Origin: Phymorhynchus buccinoides
Taxonomy: Eukaryota; Mollusca; Gastropoda; Neogastropoda; Raphitomidae
Assembly (NCBI GenBank): GCA_017654935.2
Contig: CM065689.1
Coordinates: forward strand, 62,059,085 to 62,123,084
DNA: 64,000 nucleotides
Reading direction: 5' to 3'
The position numbers and the translations under genes are program-made. Below, piece after piece: positions 12,386-24,299 of this stretch. Position 1 is the stretch's first letter, and each line of letters opens with the position of its first letter. The notes below the pieces were generated by a model. The model saw only the letters and a list, made by a program, of their open reading frames with translations. It made no database searches and had not been told where the DNA came from.

Positions 12386-12654
12386 AAACAAAAGTGAAAA
12401 TGCCCGTGCACTCTGTTTGCCTTTTGATGTTACGCTCTCTATAATGGTTATATGACATAGGCATTCCAAGCTCAAGTCTTTCTGATTATATATGATTGAA
12501 ATTGCAATTATTTTTTCCTTTCGCATGCAAATGCAACCTAACTAAAGAAATACATATTTGGATGTGACAATTTTATAGCCGCGAGCTTAGCATAAGCCAG
12601 TGCCTTACTACTACTACTACTACTATTGTACTACTACTACTCTACTACTTTTAT
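12386..12654. other. Spacer with (CTA)n microsatellite
   Basis: An AT-rich spacer between two arrays. An interrupted (CTA)n tract lies at about 12606-12650. No gene signal is seen. Confidence 0.7.
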
Positions 12655-15600
12655 GGTCCAGGTATTTGACAGGATAATACTGTGTCCGGTGTGCCATTCG
12701 GACTGTGTATGTGGTGTATATCATATGCTGTCCCAGGTGAGTGCCATGCAGACCTGTGTAGTGGTGCTGCATGGTCCCTAGTGTGTGGCTCATGCAGACC
12801 TGTGTAGTGGTGGCTATATCATATGTGTCCGGGTGTGGCCATGCCGACCTGTGGTATTTGTGGTATATGTGTCCAGGGTGTGGCCATGCCACCTGTGTAG
12901 TGGTGGCTATATCATATGTTTCCAGAGTGTGGCCATGCATACCTGTGTATGGGTGGCTATATTATATGTGTCCCAGGGTTGTGGCCATGCAGACCTGTTT
13001 AGTGGGCTACATGTTCCAGGTGTGGGCCATGCAACCTTTGTAGTGTTGGCTACATGTGTCCAGGTGTGTGCCCTTCAGACCTGTGTATTGGTGGGATACA
13101 TGTGTCCAGGTGTGGCCATGCAGACATGTGTAGTGGTGGCTAATATCATTGTGTCCAAAGGTGTGTCCTGCAGACCTTTGTATGTTGGCTACGATGTGTC
13201 CAATTTGTGGCCATCGCAGACTGTGTAGTGTGGCTATATCATATGTGTCCAAAGGTGGGGCCATGCAGACCTGTTATGGTGGCTACATGTGTCCAAGGTG
13301 TGGCCATGCAGACCTGTGTAGTGGTGGCTATATGTGTCCAAGGTGTGGCCATGCAGACCTGTGTAGTGGTGGCTATATGTGTCCAGGGTGTGGCCATGCA
13401 GACCTGTGTAGTGGTGGCTATATCATATGTGTCCATGGTGTGGCCATGCAGACCTGTGTAGTGGTGGCTATATGTGTCCATGGTGTGGCCATGCAGACCT
13501 GTGTAGTGGTGGCTATATGTGTCCATGGTGTGGCCATGCAGACCTGTGTAGTGGTGGCTATATCATATGTGTCCAAGGTGTGGCCATGCAGACCTGTGTA
13601 GTGGTGGCTATATCATATGTGTCCATGGTGTGGCCATGCAGACCTGTGTAGTGGTGGCTATATCATATGTGTCCAGTGGTGTGGCTATGCATCACCTATG
13701 TAGTGGTGGCTACATGTGTCCAAGGTGTGGCCATGCAGACCTGTGTAGTGGTGGCTATATCATATGTGTCCATGGTGTGGCCATGCAGACCTGTGTAGTG
13801 GTGGCTATATGTGTCCAAGGTGTGGCCATGCAGACCTGTGTAGTGGTGGCTATATCATATGTGTCCATGGTGTGGCCATGCAGACCTGTGTAGTGGTGGC
13901 TATATCATATGTGTCGAGGGTGTGGCCATGCAGACCTGTGTAGTGGTGGCTATATCATATGTGTCGAGGGTGTGGCCATGCAGACCTGTGTAGTGGTGGC
14001 TATATGTGTCCAGGGTGTGGCCATGCAGACCTGTGTAGTGGTGGCTATATCATATGTGTCCATGGTGTGGCCATGCAGACCTGTGTAGTGGTGGCTATAT
14101 CATATATATGTGTCCAGGGTGTGGCCATGCAGACCTGTGTAGTGGTGGCTACATGTGTCCAAGGTGTGGCCATGCAGACCTGTGTAGTGGTGGCTATATG
14201 TGTCCATGGTGTGGCCATGCAGACCTGTGTAGTGGTGGCTATATGTGTCCATGGTGTGGCCATGCAGACCTGTGTAGTGGTGGCTATATCATATGTGTCC
14301 ATGGTGTGGCCATGCAGACCTGTGTAGTGGTGGCTATATCATATATATGTGTCCATGGTGTGGCCATGCAGACCTGTGTAGTGGTGGCTACATGTGTCCA
14401 GGGTGTGGCCATGCAGACCTGTGTAGTGGTGGCTACATGTGTCCATGGTGTGGCCATGCAGACCTGTGTAGTGGTGGCTATATGTGTCCATGGTGTGGCC
14501 ATGCAGACCTGTGTAGTGGTGGCTATATCATATGTGTCCATGGTGTGGCCATGCAGACCTGTGTAGTGGTGGCTATATGTGTCCAGGGTGTGGCCATGCA
14601 GACCTGTGTAGTGGTGGCTATATCATATGTGTCCAAGGTGTGGCCATGCAGACCTGTGTAGTGGTGGCTACATGTGTCCATGGTGTGGCCATGCAGACCT
14701 GTGTAGTGGTGGCTATATCATATGTGTCCATGGTGTGGCCATGCAGACCTGTGTAGTGGTGGCTATATCATATGTGTCCAAGGTGTGGCCATGCAGACCT
14801 GTGTAGTGGTGGCTGCATGTGTCCAGGGTGTGGCCATGCAGACCTGTGTAGTGGTGGCTACATGTGTCCAAGGTGTGGCCATGCAGACCTGTGTAGTGGT
14901 GGCTATATGTGTCCAAGGTGTGGCCATGCAGACCTGTGTAGTGGTGGCTATATGTGTCCATGGTGTGGCCATGCAGACCTGTGTAGTGGTGGCTATATGT
15001 GTCCATGGTGTGGCCATGCAGACCTGTGTAGTGGTGGCTAGATGTGTCCATGGTGTGGCCATGCAGACCTGTGTAGTGGTGGCTATATCATATGTGTCCA
15101 TGGTGTGGCCATGCAGACCTGTGTAGTGGTGGCTATATGTGTCCAAGGTGTGGCCATGCAGACCTGTGTAGTGGTGGCTAAATGTGTCCAAGGTGTGGCC
15201 ATGCAGACCTGTGTAGTGGTGGCTATATGTGTCCATGGTGTGGCCATGCAGACCTGTGTAGTGGTGGCTATATCATATGTGTCGAGGGTGTGGCCATGCA
15301 GACCTGTGTAGTGGTGGCTGTATGTGTCCATGGTGTGGCCATGCAGACCTGTGTAGTGGTGGCTATATCATATGTGTCAAGGGTGTGGCCATGCAGACCT
15401 GTGTAGTGGTGGCTATATGTGTCCAGGGTGTGGCCATGCAGACCTGTGTAGTGGTGGCTATATATGTCCATGGTGTGGCCATGCAGACCTGTGTAGTGGT
15501 GGCTATATGTGTCCATGGTGTGGCCATGCAGACCTGTGTAGTGGTGGCTATATCATATGTGTCCAGGGTGTGGCCATGCAGACCTGTGTAGTGGTGGCTA

Positions 15601-18300
15601 TATGTGTCCATGGTGTGGCCATACAGACCTGTGTAGTGGTGGCTATATCATATGTGTCGAGGGTGTGGCCATGCAGACCTGTGTAGTGGTGGCTATATCA
15701 TATGTGTCCAGGGTGTGGCCATGCAGACCTGTGTAGTGGTGGCTGTATCATATGTGTCCAGGGAGTGGCCATGCAGACCTGTGTAGTGGTGGCTATATCA
15801 TATGTGTCCAGGGAGTGGCCATGCAGACCTGTGTAGTGGTGGCTATATGTGTCCAGGGTGTGGCCATGCAGACCTGTGTAGTGGTGGCTATATCATATGT
15901 GTCCAGGGTGTGGCCATGCAGACCTGTGTAGTGGTGGCTACATGTGTCCATGGTGTGGCCATGCAGACCTGTGTAGTGGATGTGTCCAAGGTGTGGCCAT
16001 GCAGACCTGTGTAGTGGTGGCTACATGTGTCCATGGTGTGGCCATGCAGACCTGTGTAGTGGTGGCTATATGTGTCCATGGTGTGGCCATGCAGACCTGT
16101 GTAGTGGTGGCTATATGTGTCCATGGTGTGGCCATGCAGACCTGTGTAGTGGTGGCTATATCATATGTGTCCATGGAGTGGCCATGCAGACCTGTGTAGT
16201 GGTGGCTGTATCATATGTGTCCAGGGTGTGGCCATGCAGACCTGTGTAGTGGTGGCTATATGTGTCCATGGTGTGGCCATGCAGACCTGTGTAGTGGTGG
16301 CTATATGTGTCCAGGGTGTGGCCATGCAGACCTGTGTAGTGGTGGCTATATGTGTCCATGGTGTGGCCATGCAGACCTGTGTAGTGGTGGCTATATCATA
16401 TGTGTCCATGGTGTGGCCATGCAGACCTGTGTAGTGGTGGCTATATGTGTCCAGGGTGTGGCCATGCAGACCTGTGTAGTGGTGGCTATATCATATGTGT
16501 CCAGGGTGTGGCCATGCAGACCTGTGTAGTGGTGGCTATATGTGTCCATGGTGTGGCCATGCAGACCTGTGTAGTGGTGGCTATATGTGTCCACGGTGTG
16601 GCCATGCAGACCTGTGTAGTGGTGGCTATATGTGTCCATGGTGTGGCCATGCAGACCTGTGTAGTGGTGGCTATATCATATGTGTCCATGGTGTGGCCAT
16701 GCAGACCTGTGTAGTGGTGGCTATATGTGTCCAGGGTGTGGCCATGCAGACCTGTGTAGTGGTGGCTATATCATATGTGTCCATGGTGTGGCCATGCAGA
16801 CCTGTGTAGTGGTGGCTATATGTGTCCATGGTGTGGCCATGCAGACCTGTGTAGTGGTGGCTATATGTGTCCATGGTGTGGCCATGCAGACCTGTGTAGT
16901 GGTGGCTATATGTGTCCATGGTGTGGCCATGCAGACCTGTGTAGTGGTGGCTATATGTGTCCATGGTGTGGCCATGCAGACCTGTGTAGTGGTGGCTATA
17001 TCATATGTGTCCATGGTGTGGCCATGCAGACCTGTGTAGTGGTGGCTATATGTGTCCAAGGTGTGGCCATGCAGACCTGTGTAGTGGTGGCTATATGTGT
17101 CCATGGTGTGGCCATGCAGACCTGTGTAGTGGTGGCTATATGTGTCCATGGTGTGGCCATGCAGACCTGTGTAGTGGTGGCTACATGTGTCCAAGGTGTG
17201 GCCATGCAGACCTGTGTAGTGGTGGCTATATGTGTCCATGGTGTGGCCATGCAGACCTGTGTAGTGGTGGCTATATGTGTCCACAAGGGGTTTTTTGTTT
17301 TTTTTGGGGGGTGTGGCCATGCAGACCTGTGTAGTGGTGGCTATATGTGTCCAGGGTGTGGCCATGCAGACCTGTGTAGTGGTGGCTATATGTGTCCATG
17401 GTGTGGCCATGCAGACCTGTGTAGTGGTGGCTATATCATATGTGTCCAGGGTGTGGCCATGCAGACCTGTGTAGTGGTGGCTATATGTGTCCAGGGTGTG
17501 GCCATACAGACCTGTGTAGTGGTGGCTATATCATATGTGTCGAGGGTGTGGCCATGCAGACCTGTGTAGTGGTGGCTATATCATATGTGTCCAGGGTGTG
17601 GCCATGCAGACCTGTGTAGTGGTGGCTATATGTGTCCAAGGTGTGGCCATGCAGACCTGTGTAGTGGATGTGTCCAAGGTGTGGCCATGCAGACCTGTGT
17701 AGTGGTGGCTATATGTGTCCATGGTGTGGCCATGCAGACCTGTGTAGTGGTGGCTATATATGTCCAGGGTGTGGCCATGCAGACCTGTGTAGTGGTGGCT
17801 ATATGTGTCCAAGGTGTGGCCATGCAGACCTGTGTAGTGGTGGCTATATGTGTCCAAGGTGTGGCCATGCAGACCTGTGTAGTGGTGGCTATATGTGTCC
17901 ATGGTGTGGCCATGCAGACCTGTGTAGTGGTGGCTATATGTGTCCAAGGTGTGGCCATGCAGACCTGTGTAGTGGTGGCTAGATGTGTCCAAGGTGTGGC
18001 CATGCAGACCTGTGTAGTGGTGGCTATATCATATGTGTCCATGGTGTGGCCATGCAGACCTGTGTAGTGGTGGCTATATGTGTCCAAGGTGTGGCCATGC
18101 AGACCTGTGTAGTGGTGGCTATATGTGTCCAGGGTGTGGCCATGCAGACCTGTGTAGTGGTGGCTATATGTGTCCAAGGTGTGGCCATGCAGACCTGTGT
18201 AGTGGTGGCTATATGTGTCCATGGTGTGGCCATGCAGACCTGTGTAGTGGTGGCTATATGTGTCCATGGTGTGGCCATGCAGACCTGTGTAGTGGTGGCT
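12655..18300. repeat. 45/50-bp minisatellite
   Basis: About 120 copies of a 45-bp unit (GTGGCTATATGTGTCC, then A/G variation, then GGTGTGGCCATGCAG, ACCTGTGTAGTG). A second class is 50 bp because ATCAT is added (CTATATCATATGTGTCC), and a few are longer. Copies differ mainly at the base pair after GTCC (AT, AG, AA). The first ~600 bases are indel-rich; from about 13260 onward copies are nearly perfect. A homopolymer-rich interruption sits at 17283-17311. The 15-codon periodic open frames on both strands arise because 45 is a multiple of three, and they are broken by each 50-bp unit. Confidence 0.95.
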
Positions 18301-18803
18301 ATTGGTCCAGTGGTGTTCTGCTCCTGGACACACGCAGGTCTGCGCTTTGGGGGATGGAACTCAATGTCCCAACTCCTTTCCCTCCTGCAAGGTAATGGAA
18401 ATCCTGTTGCAGCTGGTTTAACCCCTTCATTGCCAAGCCCGTTTCCGTGGTTCTTGATGCAACTTATATTAACAAGCCGTTTTAGGTTTGCAGAAGTCTA
18501 TTCGGCAATACGGCTGAAAAAAGTGCATTATATTATATAAGCTTTTCCTGAAAGGGAATTATCATTTTGGGAAGAACCACTCTCCAAGACAAACACATGC
18601 ATTTCCAACATACTCGCGGAAAGGCAATATGAATAGAAAACGGGAAACTGACAATAACCCTATCATGATGGACTATTTCCTGTGACGGGGGGCAGTTTCA
18701 TAGGTTACCGAGGGAAGTTGAACGGAAGATATCTGTGAACGGAGGCGTGAAGAGGTTAAACGATCATGCCGGTTCATGGATGTTCTTATGGATTACCTCC
18801 ACG
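18301..18803. other. Unassigned unique sequence
   Basis: Single-copy sequence after the satellite. An acceptor-like CGCAG and a donor-like CTGCAAG|GTAATG bracket about 49 bases at 18343-18391 on the plus strand, but the encoded residues are not recognised. Nothing else is seen. Confidence 0.3.
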
Positions 18804-19066
18804 ACAGTGGTTCTCAAATTTACCGTGCGCTATGGCGCAAAATTGAGGACAGTAATCTCATAACGTACCATAAATGTTCAAGTCCATTCAACTATGATAT
18901 TTTGGTGTATTTTGATGGTTTCAGGTTTGGGTTAGTGTTAGGAATAGAGTTAGTGGTAGGGGTAGGGGTAGGTTTAGGGTCACTTTAGTGTCGATTACAC
19001 AAAAAATAAAAGTTGATGGTATGCTATGCTTAATCTCACCCATGTGCGCATAATTTGAGAACAAAA
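18804..19066. mobile_element. Possible small hAT-like MITE
   Basis: The left end reads CAGTGGTTCTCAAATT and the right end, reversed, reads TTGTTCTCAAATT followed by GCGCAC. The two share about 11-13 bases and a GCGC-containing extension. CAGTGGTTCTCAA is the usual start of many hAT terminal repeats. The right end is eroded and no clean 8-bp target duplication is seen. Inside, at 18940-18985, is a GGTTAGG/GTAGGG-rich stretch. Confidence 0.3.
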
Positions 19067-19200
19067 TCAAGCCTAGAATATTTGGGGGTTTTATTATTAC
19101 ACCGAGACATAAGTTATATTTGCTCATACCATATGTATAATCTCCCAAAAAGTTCAGGAGCTGAGTGATCAATACATCCATCATAACTCGCGAAGTCTAT

Positions 19201-19506
19201 GTAGGCGGTTGTGTGGGTGTGTGGTGTGTGTGTGTGGTGTGTTTGTGTGTGTGTGTGTGTGTGTGGTGTGTGTGTGTGTGTGTGGTGAAGTCAGTCAAGT
19301 CAAAATGATCTTTATTGACGATAAAAGAATAAGCTTGATAAAGCTTTTTTACATCGTGTCCTCATAATAAATTAATAAGAAAACAATTAAGGTAAATAAA
19401 TAAAAAACGTAAACTGTAAACCTGTGTGTATGTGTGTGTTGTGTGGTGGTGTGTGTGTGTGTTGTGTGCGTGTGTTGTGTTGTGGTGTTTTTGTTGTGTT
19501 GTGGTG

Positions 19507-19537
<31 letters not shown>

Positions 19538-19555
19538 TCTGTGGTGTGTGTAGGG
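19201..19555. repeat. GT-rich microsatellites flanking a retroelement 3' tail
   Basis: (GT)n tracts lie at about 19203-19285 and 19425-19552. Between them, 19287-19420 starts with short AGTC repeats and then ATGATCTTTATTGACGATAA, the antisense of a retroelement 3' end with AATAAA and a tetranucleotide tail. Confidence 0.6.
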
Positions 19556-20279
19556 CAGATCTTAGGGGGTTTCACAGGTTTCCGGAAACCCCCCTTATGC
19601 CCCCAGCATGTAACTTTTATCAATGTTAAAAGCAGGGAAATTGCTGGTTTTCTGCTTTTAACAATCACTCAATTGCACAAATTCCAGGAGCTTCACCCAC
19701 CTGGGCCTACCAGTCCACTCACCTTACCCCAGGAACTATGCAGCTTCCTGGATTCCCCCAGGAACAACACCCCCCCCCCCCCTATGAATCATTTGGTCGC
19801 CCTGATGTGTGGTGTGTGTGTGTGTGTGCTTAAGGTAGATGCGAACACACGCACGTGTTCATTAAAAGAAAAACAATCTACTTTTACCTTCATACATTAT
19901 TGTTGTGTCCTTCATAACCACAGGAGAAAAGGAACACTAGAAACTATCACTTTTTAGTATCAGTGTCTTTAATCCACAATATTCGGACCTGATATGAGAA
20001 CATGCTTCTTTCTTTCTTCTCTTCTTCCAATTGGGGATGTTTATCCTGCCCTGCGCCCAAAGTCTTCTTTAGACTGCTAGATGGCGCACTAGGATGCATG
20101 CTTTGTGAGTTCGTGTCATCCATTCCCCGGCACACACATCCTACTCGTACCGAACAGTGAAATGGCTTTAAAGTGCGCGCAGAATCATGTGCTGCGTTGC
20201 ACACGTGACTTTCGGTTTTAGGTCTCTCGAAGGACCAGGAATGGATACGTATATTCCCAAGGATACAACAACCATGATC
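19556..20279. other. Unassigned, with a short hairpin
   Basis: An 11-bp inverted repeat GTTAAAAGCAG / CTGCTTTTAAC surrounds 19625-19670. A C-run lies at about 19770-19783. A possible transposon remnant; no coding signal is recognised. Confidence 0.3.
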
Positions 20280-20510
20280 GGCTGGGTCGAACACAGTGGG
20301 GCACTTGCAAGTTACCGTTGATACGAGCTGCGACTCCTAACCACCGCATGCTCAGAGTTCCTTCTTTCCCCGTACAATCAGGGAGTGGAACGCTGCCTAA
20401 ATCAGCAGTGGAGGCCAGACTGCTAGATAGTTTTGCAGCCAGAGTCTGGAAGCACACTGAATGGACACCCGCCTGTTGCACCCGTCATGCCTGATGGCCC
20501 CACTTAGGGG
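20280..20510 (+). pseudogene. LINE reverse transcriptase C-terminal fragment
   Basis: The plus-strand reading contains LIRAATPNHRMLRVPSFP, then in the next frame RTIREWNA, then LPKSAVEARLLDSFAARVW and KHTEW up to a TGA. The FPRTIREWN...LP...SFK/A pattern is the usual C-terminal end of a large group of invertebrate non-LTR retrotransposons. Two local frame changes around the REWN motif show decay or consensus error. The upstream RT domain is not found next to it, so this is a 5'-truncated copy. Confidence 0.6.
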
Positions 20511-21439
20511 TCATTGGGCTAGCAACCCAAACTCTTCTTCTTTCCCCCCTTCTCTTCTGCTTTTGCTTGTTGCTGTAAGTGGGGCCTGTTCCTTCCCGGC
20601 TGAACTGGGGGGGGTTTCATGGTCTTATCCCAGTGGAAGCACTTAATCCTTTATCTTTTTATCTGTCCCTCTTCTGTCTAACTCTAACTTAGAGTCTAAG
20701 GCCTAACTTTTCAGTTTCTTTTTTTCTTCTCAGGCTTTGATCTTCTCAGGCTTTGAGCCTTTTCTTCAGGCATAAGTGGTAGAACCTCCCGGTTCCGTGG
20801 CAAAATAATCAGAGTTGATTGTGGCCACGCACAGCGAAGAAGAAGAAGAGAGAGCGCTTACACACACACACATAGTCACAGTGACATACTGCTTTGGGAG
20901 TATGTGTGTGCGTAAGCATGCGTGTGCATGGGAGAAGGGGCATAGGCCCATGATAGGGTGACTGTTCAATGTTATTATGCACATCTAATTTTAAATATAC
21001 GATGATGATTATGGCCATAATTATAATAAGAATTAATAGGCTAATCATTCAATATAATACTACTAACCAGAAACTGGGGGCTCAGGAGAGAAACAGGCTT
21101 ACAGCGGTGAAGACGAGTGGGACTTGAAGAGCTCGGTCGAAATGAATGTCCTTCAAGCGCCACATCCACGCCGACTCGTAGGGCATATTGGACCTACACA
21201 GAGCGCTGATGGGGAGGAAGATGGCAGCTCCGCTACCAAGAGTAGTTCCTGGTCGTAACGTGAGGCGAGAGAACCGAGCAGCAGGCGTTTCCTCACTCAA
21301 AGTTGATGGAAGGCTAGTGACCCGACGCCCAGGACGGTCAGAGTACTGAATAGGCAATTTCAATCGGCCTTCAGCCCTAGACACCCTTCACAGCTGAAGA
21401 ATTCACCGCCAGACCAACCTCGCTCAAAACCTGAGGCCC
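20511..21439. other. Unassigned, repeat-poor
   Basis: The stretch contains a short (CA)n at 20861-20873 and GAA repeats at 20836-20850. No gene or element boundary could be supported. The right part may be LINE 5' sequence belonging to the copy that starts near 21440. Confidence 0.3.
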
Positions 21440-23420
21440 ATCCTGCAGCTCAATCAATTATCACAGAGAGGGTTGTAAGGAATCTCTGAGGCAACTGGAA
21501 CCCAGCAAGCTCCAGGCCGATGGCATCAGTCCCCGGATACTCGCTAGCTAGCAGAACGAGTTGCCCCAGCCCTTACATTGCTCTACCAGATCATCCATCT
21601 CTTCGGTGTATACCACAAGACGGAGACTGCCCATGTTCCCCTGTATCAAAAAGGGCGAGTACAGGCCAAAAATTATCGCCACGATATCCATCCCAGCAAT
21701 CCATGTAAGCTCATGGACACATTCTTGTGATCCTCTCATTGGTTTTCACAGAAGAACACGACATCAGCTGCCAGGACAACACGCTTCCGAAGGCCGGTCC
21801 TGTGAGAGCCAGCTTCTTGGGCTTGTGAATGAACTCACCGACAACTTGGAGAGGGAAACAACTGACGCCCCTCGTCATGGACTTCTCCAAAGGCCTTCTA
21901 TAAGTGTCCCATGGTGTCCAATGTATTCAGAACTTCTGCAGACCGCGACAGGCTGCTGTTTGTTTGTTGATGACTAGGTTCCATTTGACCAGTTGTCGGT
22001 CCCCCAGGATCCGTCCTTGAACCCTCATTGTTTCTCCTGTCATCAACGACCCCTCCCGAAACATCATAGCAACACATGTCTGCATGCTGATGACACCATG
22101 CGCCACAAACAGTCACCACTCCCACTACCAACAGGATCTCCGCTGACCTTGACAGCTTGCAGACTGGGTCAATGGTTCATTAATTTCCACCCTGAAATGC
22201 CAGTCCATCCTTTCACAGGAAAAAAGCACCATCATGGTCCGTACCAACTCATGGCACACTTGTTTCAATGCTGACGAGAAAAGTTCTGGGGTCACCATGT
22301 CAAAATTCTGCGCTGGGAACTTCCACATCACTAACATCATACAATCCACAAGATGCTCTGCTTCATAAGAACGAACCTGAAGTCTGGAGCATCAAACAGG
22401 AAAGAGCTTCTTCGCCTCGTACGCATCATTACACTCGAATACGCTTGCAGTATATGTGACCACTACACCAGCAAAAATGTGAACCAAATCGAAGCTGTTC
22501 AACGGATGGCGGCACTTCTGGGTGGTCAGACCACCATCGAAACACATCCAGCGTGGAGAACTATTTATCGCAGATAAACTGGTCCCCACTCTCCCCATCC
22601 CATCGTGGAGATTATGTCTCACAATAAACTGGTCCCCTCCTCCCAGCGTAGAAGGAAGGCCCGCCTCACCATCCCGCGTGGAACTATGTAGTCATCAGCT
22701 AAACTGGGTCCGCCCACTCTCCCAGCGTGGAGGGGAAACTATGTATCAGCACTAAACGGGTCCCCACTCTACCAGCGTAGAAGGAAGGCACCGCCTCACG
22801 TCCAGCGTGGAGACTATGGTTTTCAGCATTAAACTGTCCCCACTCTCCAGCGTTAGAATAGGAAGGCCCGCCTCACATCCGCGTGGAGACTATGTATCAG
22901 CAGCTAACTGGTCCGCTCACTCTCCAGCGTAGAAAGGAAGCCCGCCTCACCAATCTCAGCGTGGAGACTATGTATCGGCAGTTTACTGGTCCCCACTCTC
23001 CCATGTCGAACTAAATGAAGGCCCCATCCCCTCCAGCGTGGAGACTATGTACCAGCAGCTAAACTGTCCCCACTCTCCCAGCGTAGAAGAAGGCCCGCCT
23101 CACCAACCTGGAGAGTTGGTGATCACTCCACCAGGAAGCCAACCCCCAGGTCCCAACAAGATCAACCCTGCTCCCTTCATGCTAAGTCCTTACCAGCTGC
23201 CGTCCTGCAGGACTTCTGTACCTCCATCAGTCTTTCTTCCCTCTCAGCCATTGCTGATTGGACGCACTTCCACCATTGGCATTTCATCAGCCACGGTGGA
23301 TCCTTCAAGACCAAATATAAATTCCCCTCCCCCACCCACACCTCCTACCCTTCAACCCTAGTCCCCACCCCCCCCCCCACTTCCATGCCCGCCCTCCCCC
23401 CACTCCTTCCCTACCAATTC
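21440..23420 (+). pseudogene. Degenerate non-LTR retrotransposon (RT domain to C-terminus)
   Basis: On the plus strand, fragments in all three frames follow the order of a LINE RT: VVRNL...DGISPRIL near 21480, KKGEYR near 21650, RSCESQLLGLVNELTDNLER near 21805, a block resembling VPQGSVLGPSLFLLYINDL at about 21995-22060, then ADDTMRH near 22090, MLCFIRTNLKSGA near 22353 and YACSICDHYT...NVNQIEAVQR at 22440-22510. RRRKARLT follows inside a tandem array. The C-terminal QSFFPLS and SFKTKY-type ends lie near 23230-23320. Many indels and stops make it dead. A local minisatellite (22545-23110) has expanded inside it. It is the same broad family as the copy at 24300-25030. Confidence 0.75.
22545..23110 (+). 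repeat. ~75-80-bp minisatellite born inside a LINE
   Basis: About seven noisy units of CAGCGTGGAGACTATGTATC, AGCAGCTAAACTGGTCCCC, ACTCTCCCAGCGTAGAAGG and AAGGCCCGCCTCACC. The segment CGTAGAAGGAAGGCCCGCCT encodes the RRRKARLT motif found downstream of the RT palm in this LINE family, so the unit is element-derived. Confidence 0.8.
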
Positions 23421-24299
23421 TGAAAATGAGTACTCTCATCCCCTATAAGTGACCACTAACCTGATGGATGGTATCCTTTAACATGCGCAGTAACCCTTCT
23501 CATTTTTTTTTCTTTTTATATATCATCAGAATCTTCAATCGATGAAGGCGGATGATTGGATGGAAGAAGAACAGAACTTATTTTTTATTAATCAACAGCA
23601 CCAATTCAGATGGAAAGAGGGACTCATTAGAAAATGTGTCCCTCCTTTCCATGACAACTATATTTTTTGCCTACCTTAAGTCTGCGAGCGGCTTGCTGAA
23701 GGATAGAGTTGCACTTTTTCAGCTCAGATTACCATATCTGAAAATTTAGCAGTCGACAGTGGCGGTCATCCACAGGAAATAGACATTAAGCTTTGAAAAC
23801 ATACCCATGCGGCACAGTATAACAATAAACTACATTACTTCCATCATGCGCGAACTCAAAATAGACTACAGGCAGTCTCCTAATCGAGTGCCTTTAATTA
23901 AGAAACGTATTTTCTTTTTATTTGTTTGTAAGTGTTTTTAGCCAAAGTTCGCTGTTAACTCTGGAGTTTGATATCATTCTATTATACCGGAATACTAGGC
24001 GGCTATGAGTGCAAAGTTTAGTTTATTCCCCCCAATACACATGCACTGATTACAGTAATTGTAGTTGATACACTGTGTTGTCCTGGTGATGGTAGTGGAA
24101 GCATGGGAGAAGAAACCACGTATATATCTTTTCTTCTTTCTTTTCCCTATATCACACCGCAGTCAACTGCTGACTATATTTCCCCCGCGGGGGGGGGGGA
24201 ACATATTTGGATGATTCTACGTGAATGCGCAAGACAGCATTTCAAGAAGAAAGAAATGGACAGGAAAGTAATAATATAGAATAAAGCTTGGCCCAGCAG
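23421..24299. other. Unassigned AT-rich sequence
   Basis: Possible LINE 3' sequence up to about 23560 is followed by unique AT-rich DNA with a C/G homopolymer block at 24181-24201. No exon or element is recognised. Confidence 0.3.

Noticed and set aside
2300..18300. CRISPR array
   Set aside because: Units are head-to-tail without unique spacers, the DNA is eukaryotic, and no cas genes are present.
13149..18333. Long periodic open frames (CPWCGHADLCSGGY and MDTYSHHYTGLHGHT types) resembling Cys/His-rich repeat proteins
   Set aside because: They follow from a 45-base satellite unit and appear on both strands; every 50-bp unit shifts the frame, and there is no start context, splice signal or domain.
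18343..18391. Micro-exon with acceptor CGCAG and donor CTGCAAG|GTAATG on the plus strand
   Set aside because: Encoded residues are not recognisable and no partner exon was found; splice words this short occur by chance.
18939..18980. Interstitial telomere repeat
   Set aside because: Words vary (GTTAGG, GTAGGG, TTTAGGG) and the stretch is under 45 bases; no true TTAGGG array.
20786..21080. CA/GAA-rich frames on both strands near 20.8-21.0 kb
   Set aside because: Low-complexity composition only; no domain, splice or element boundary.
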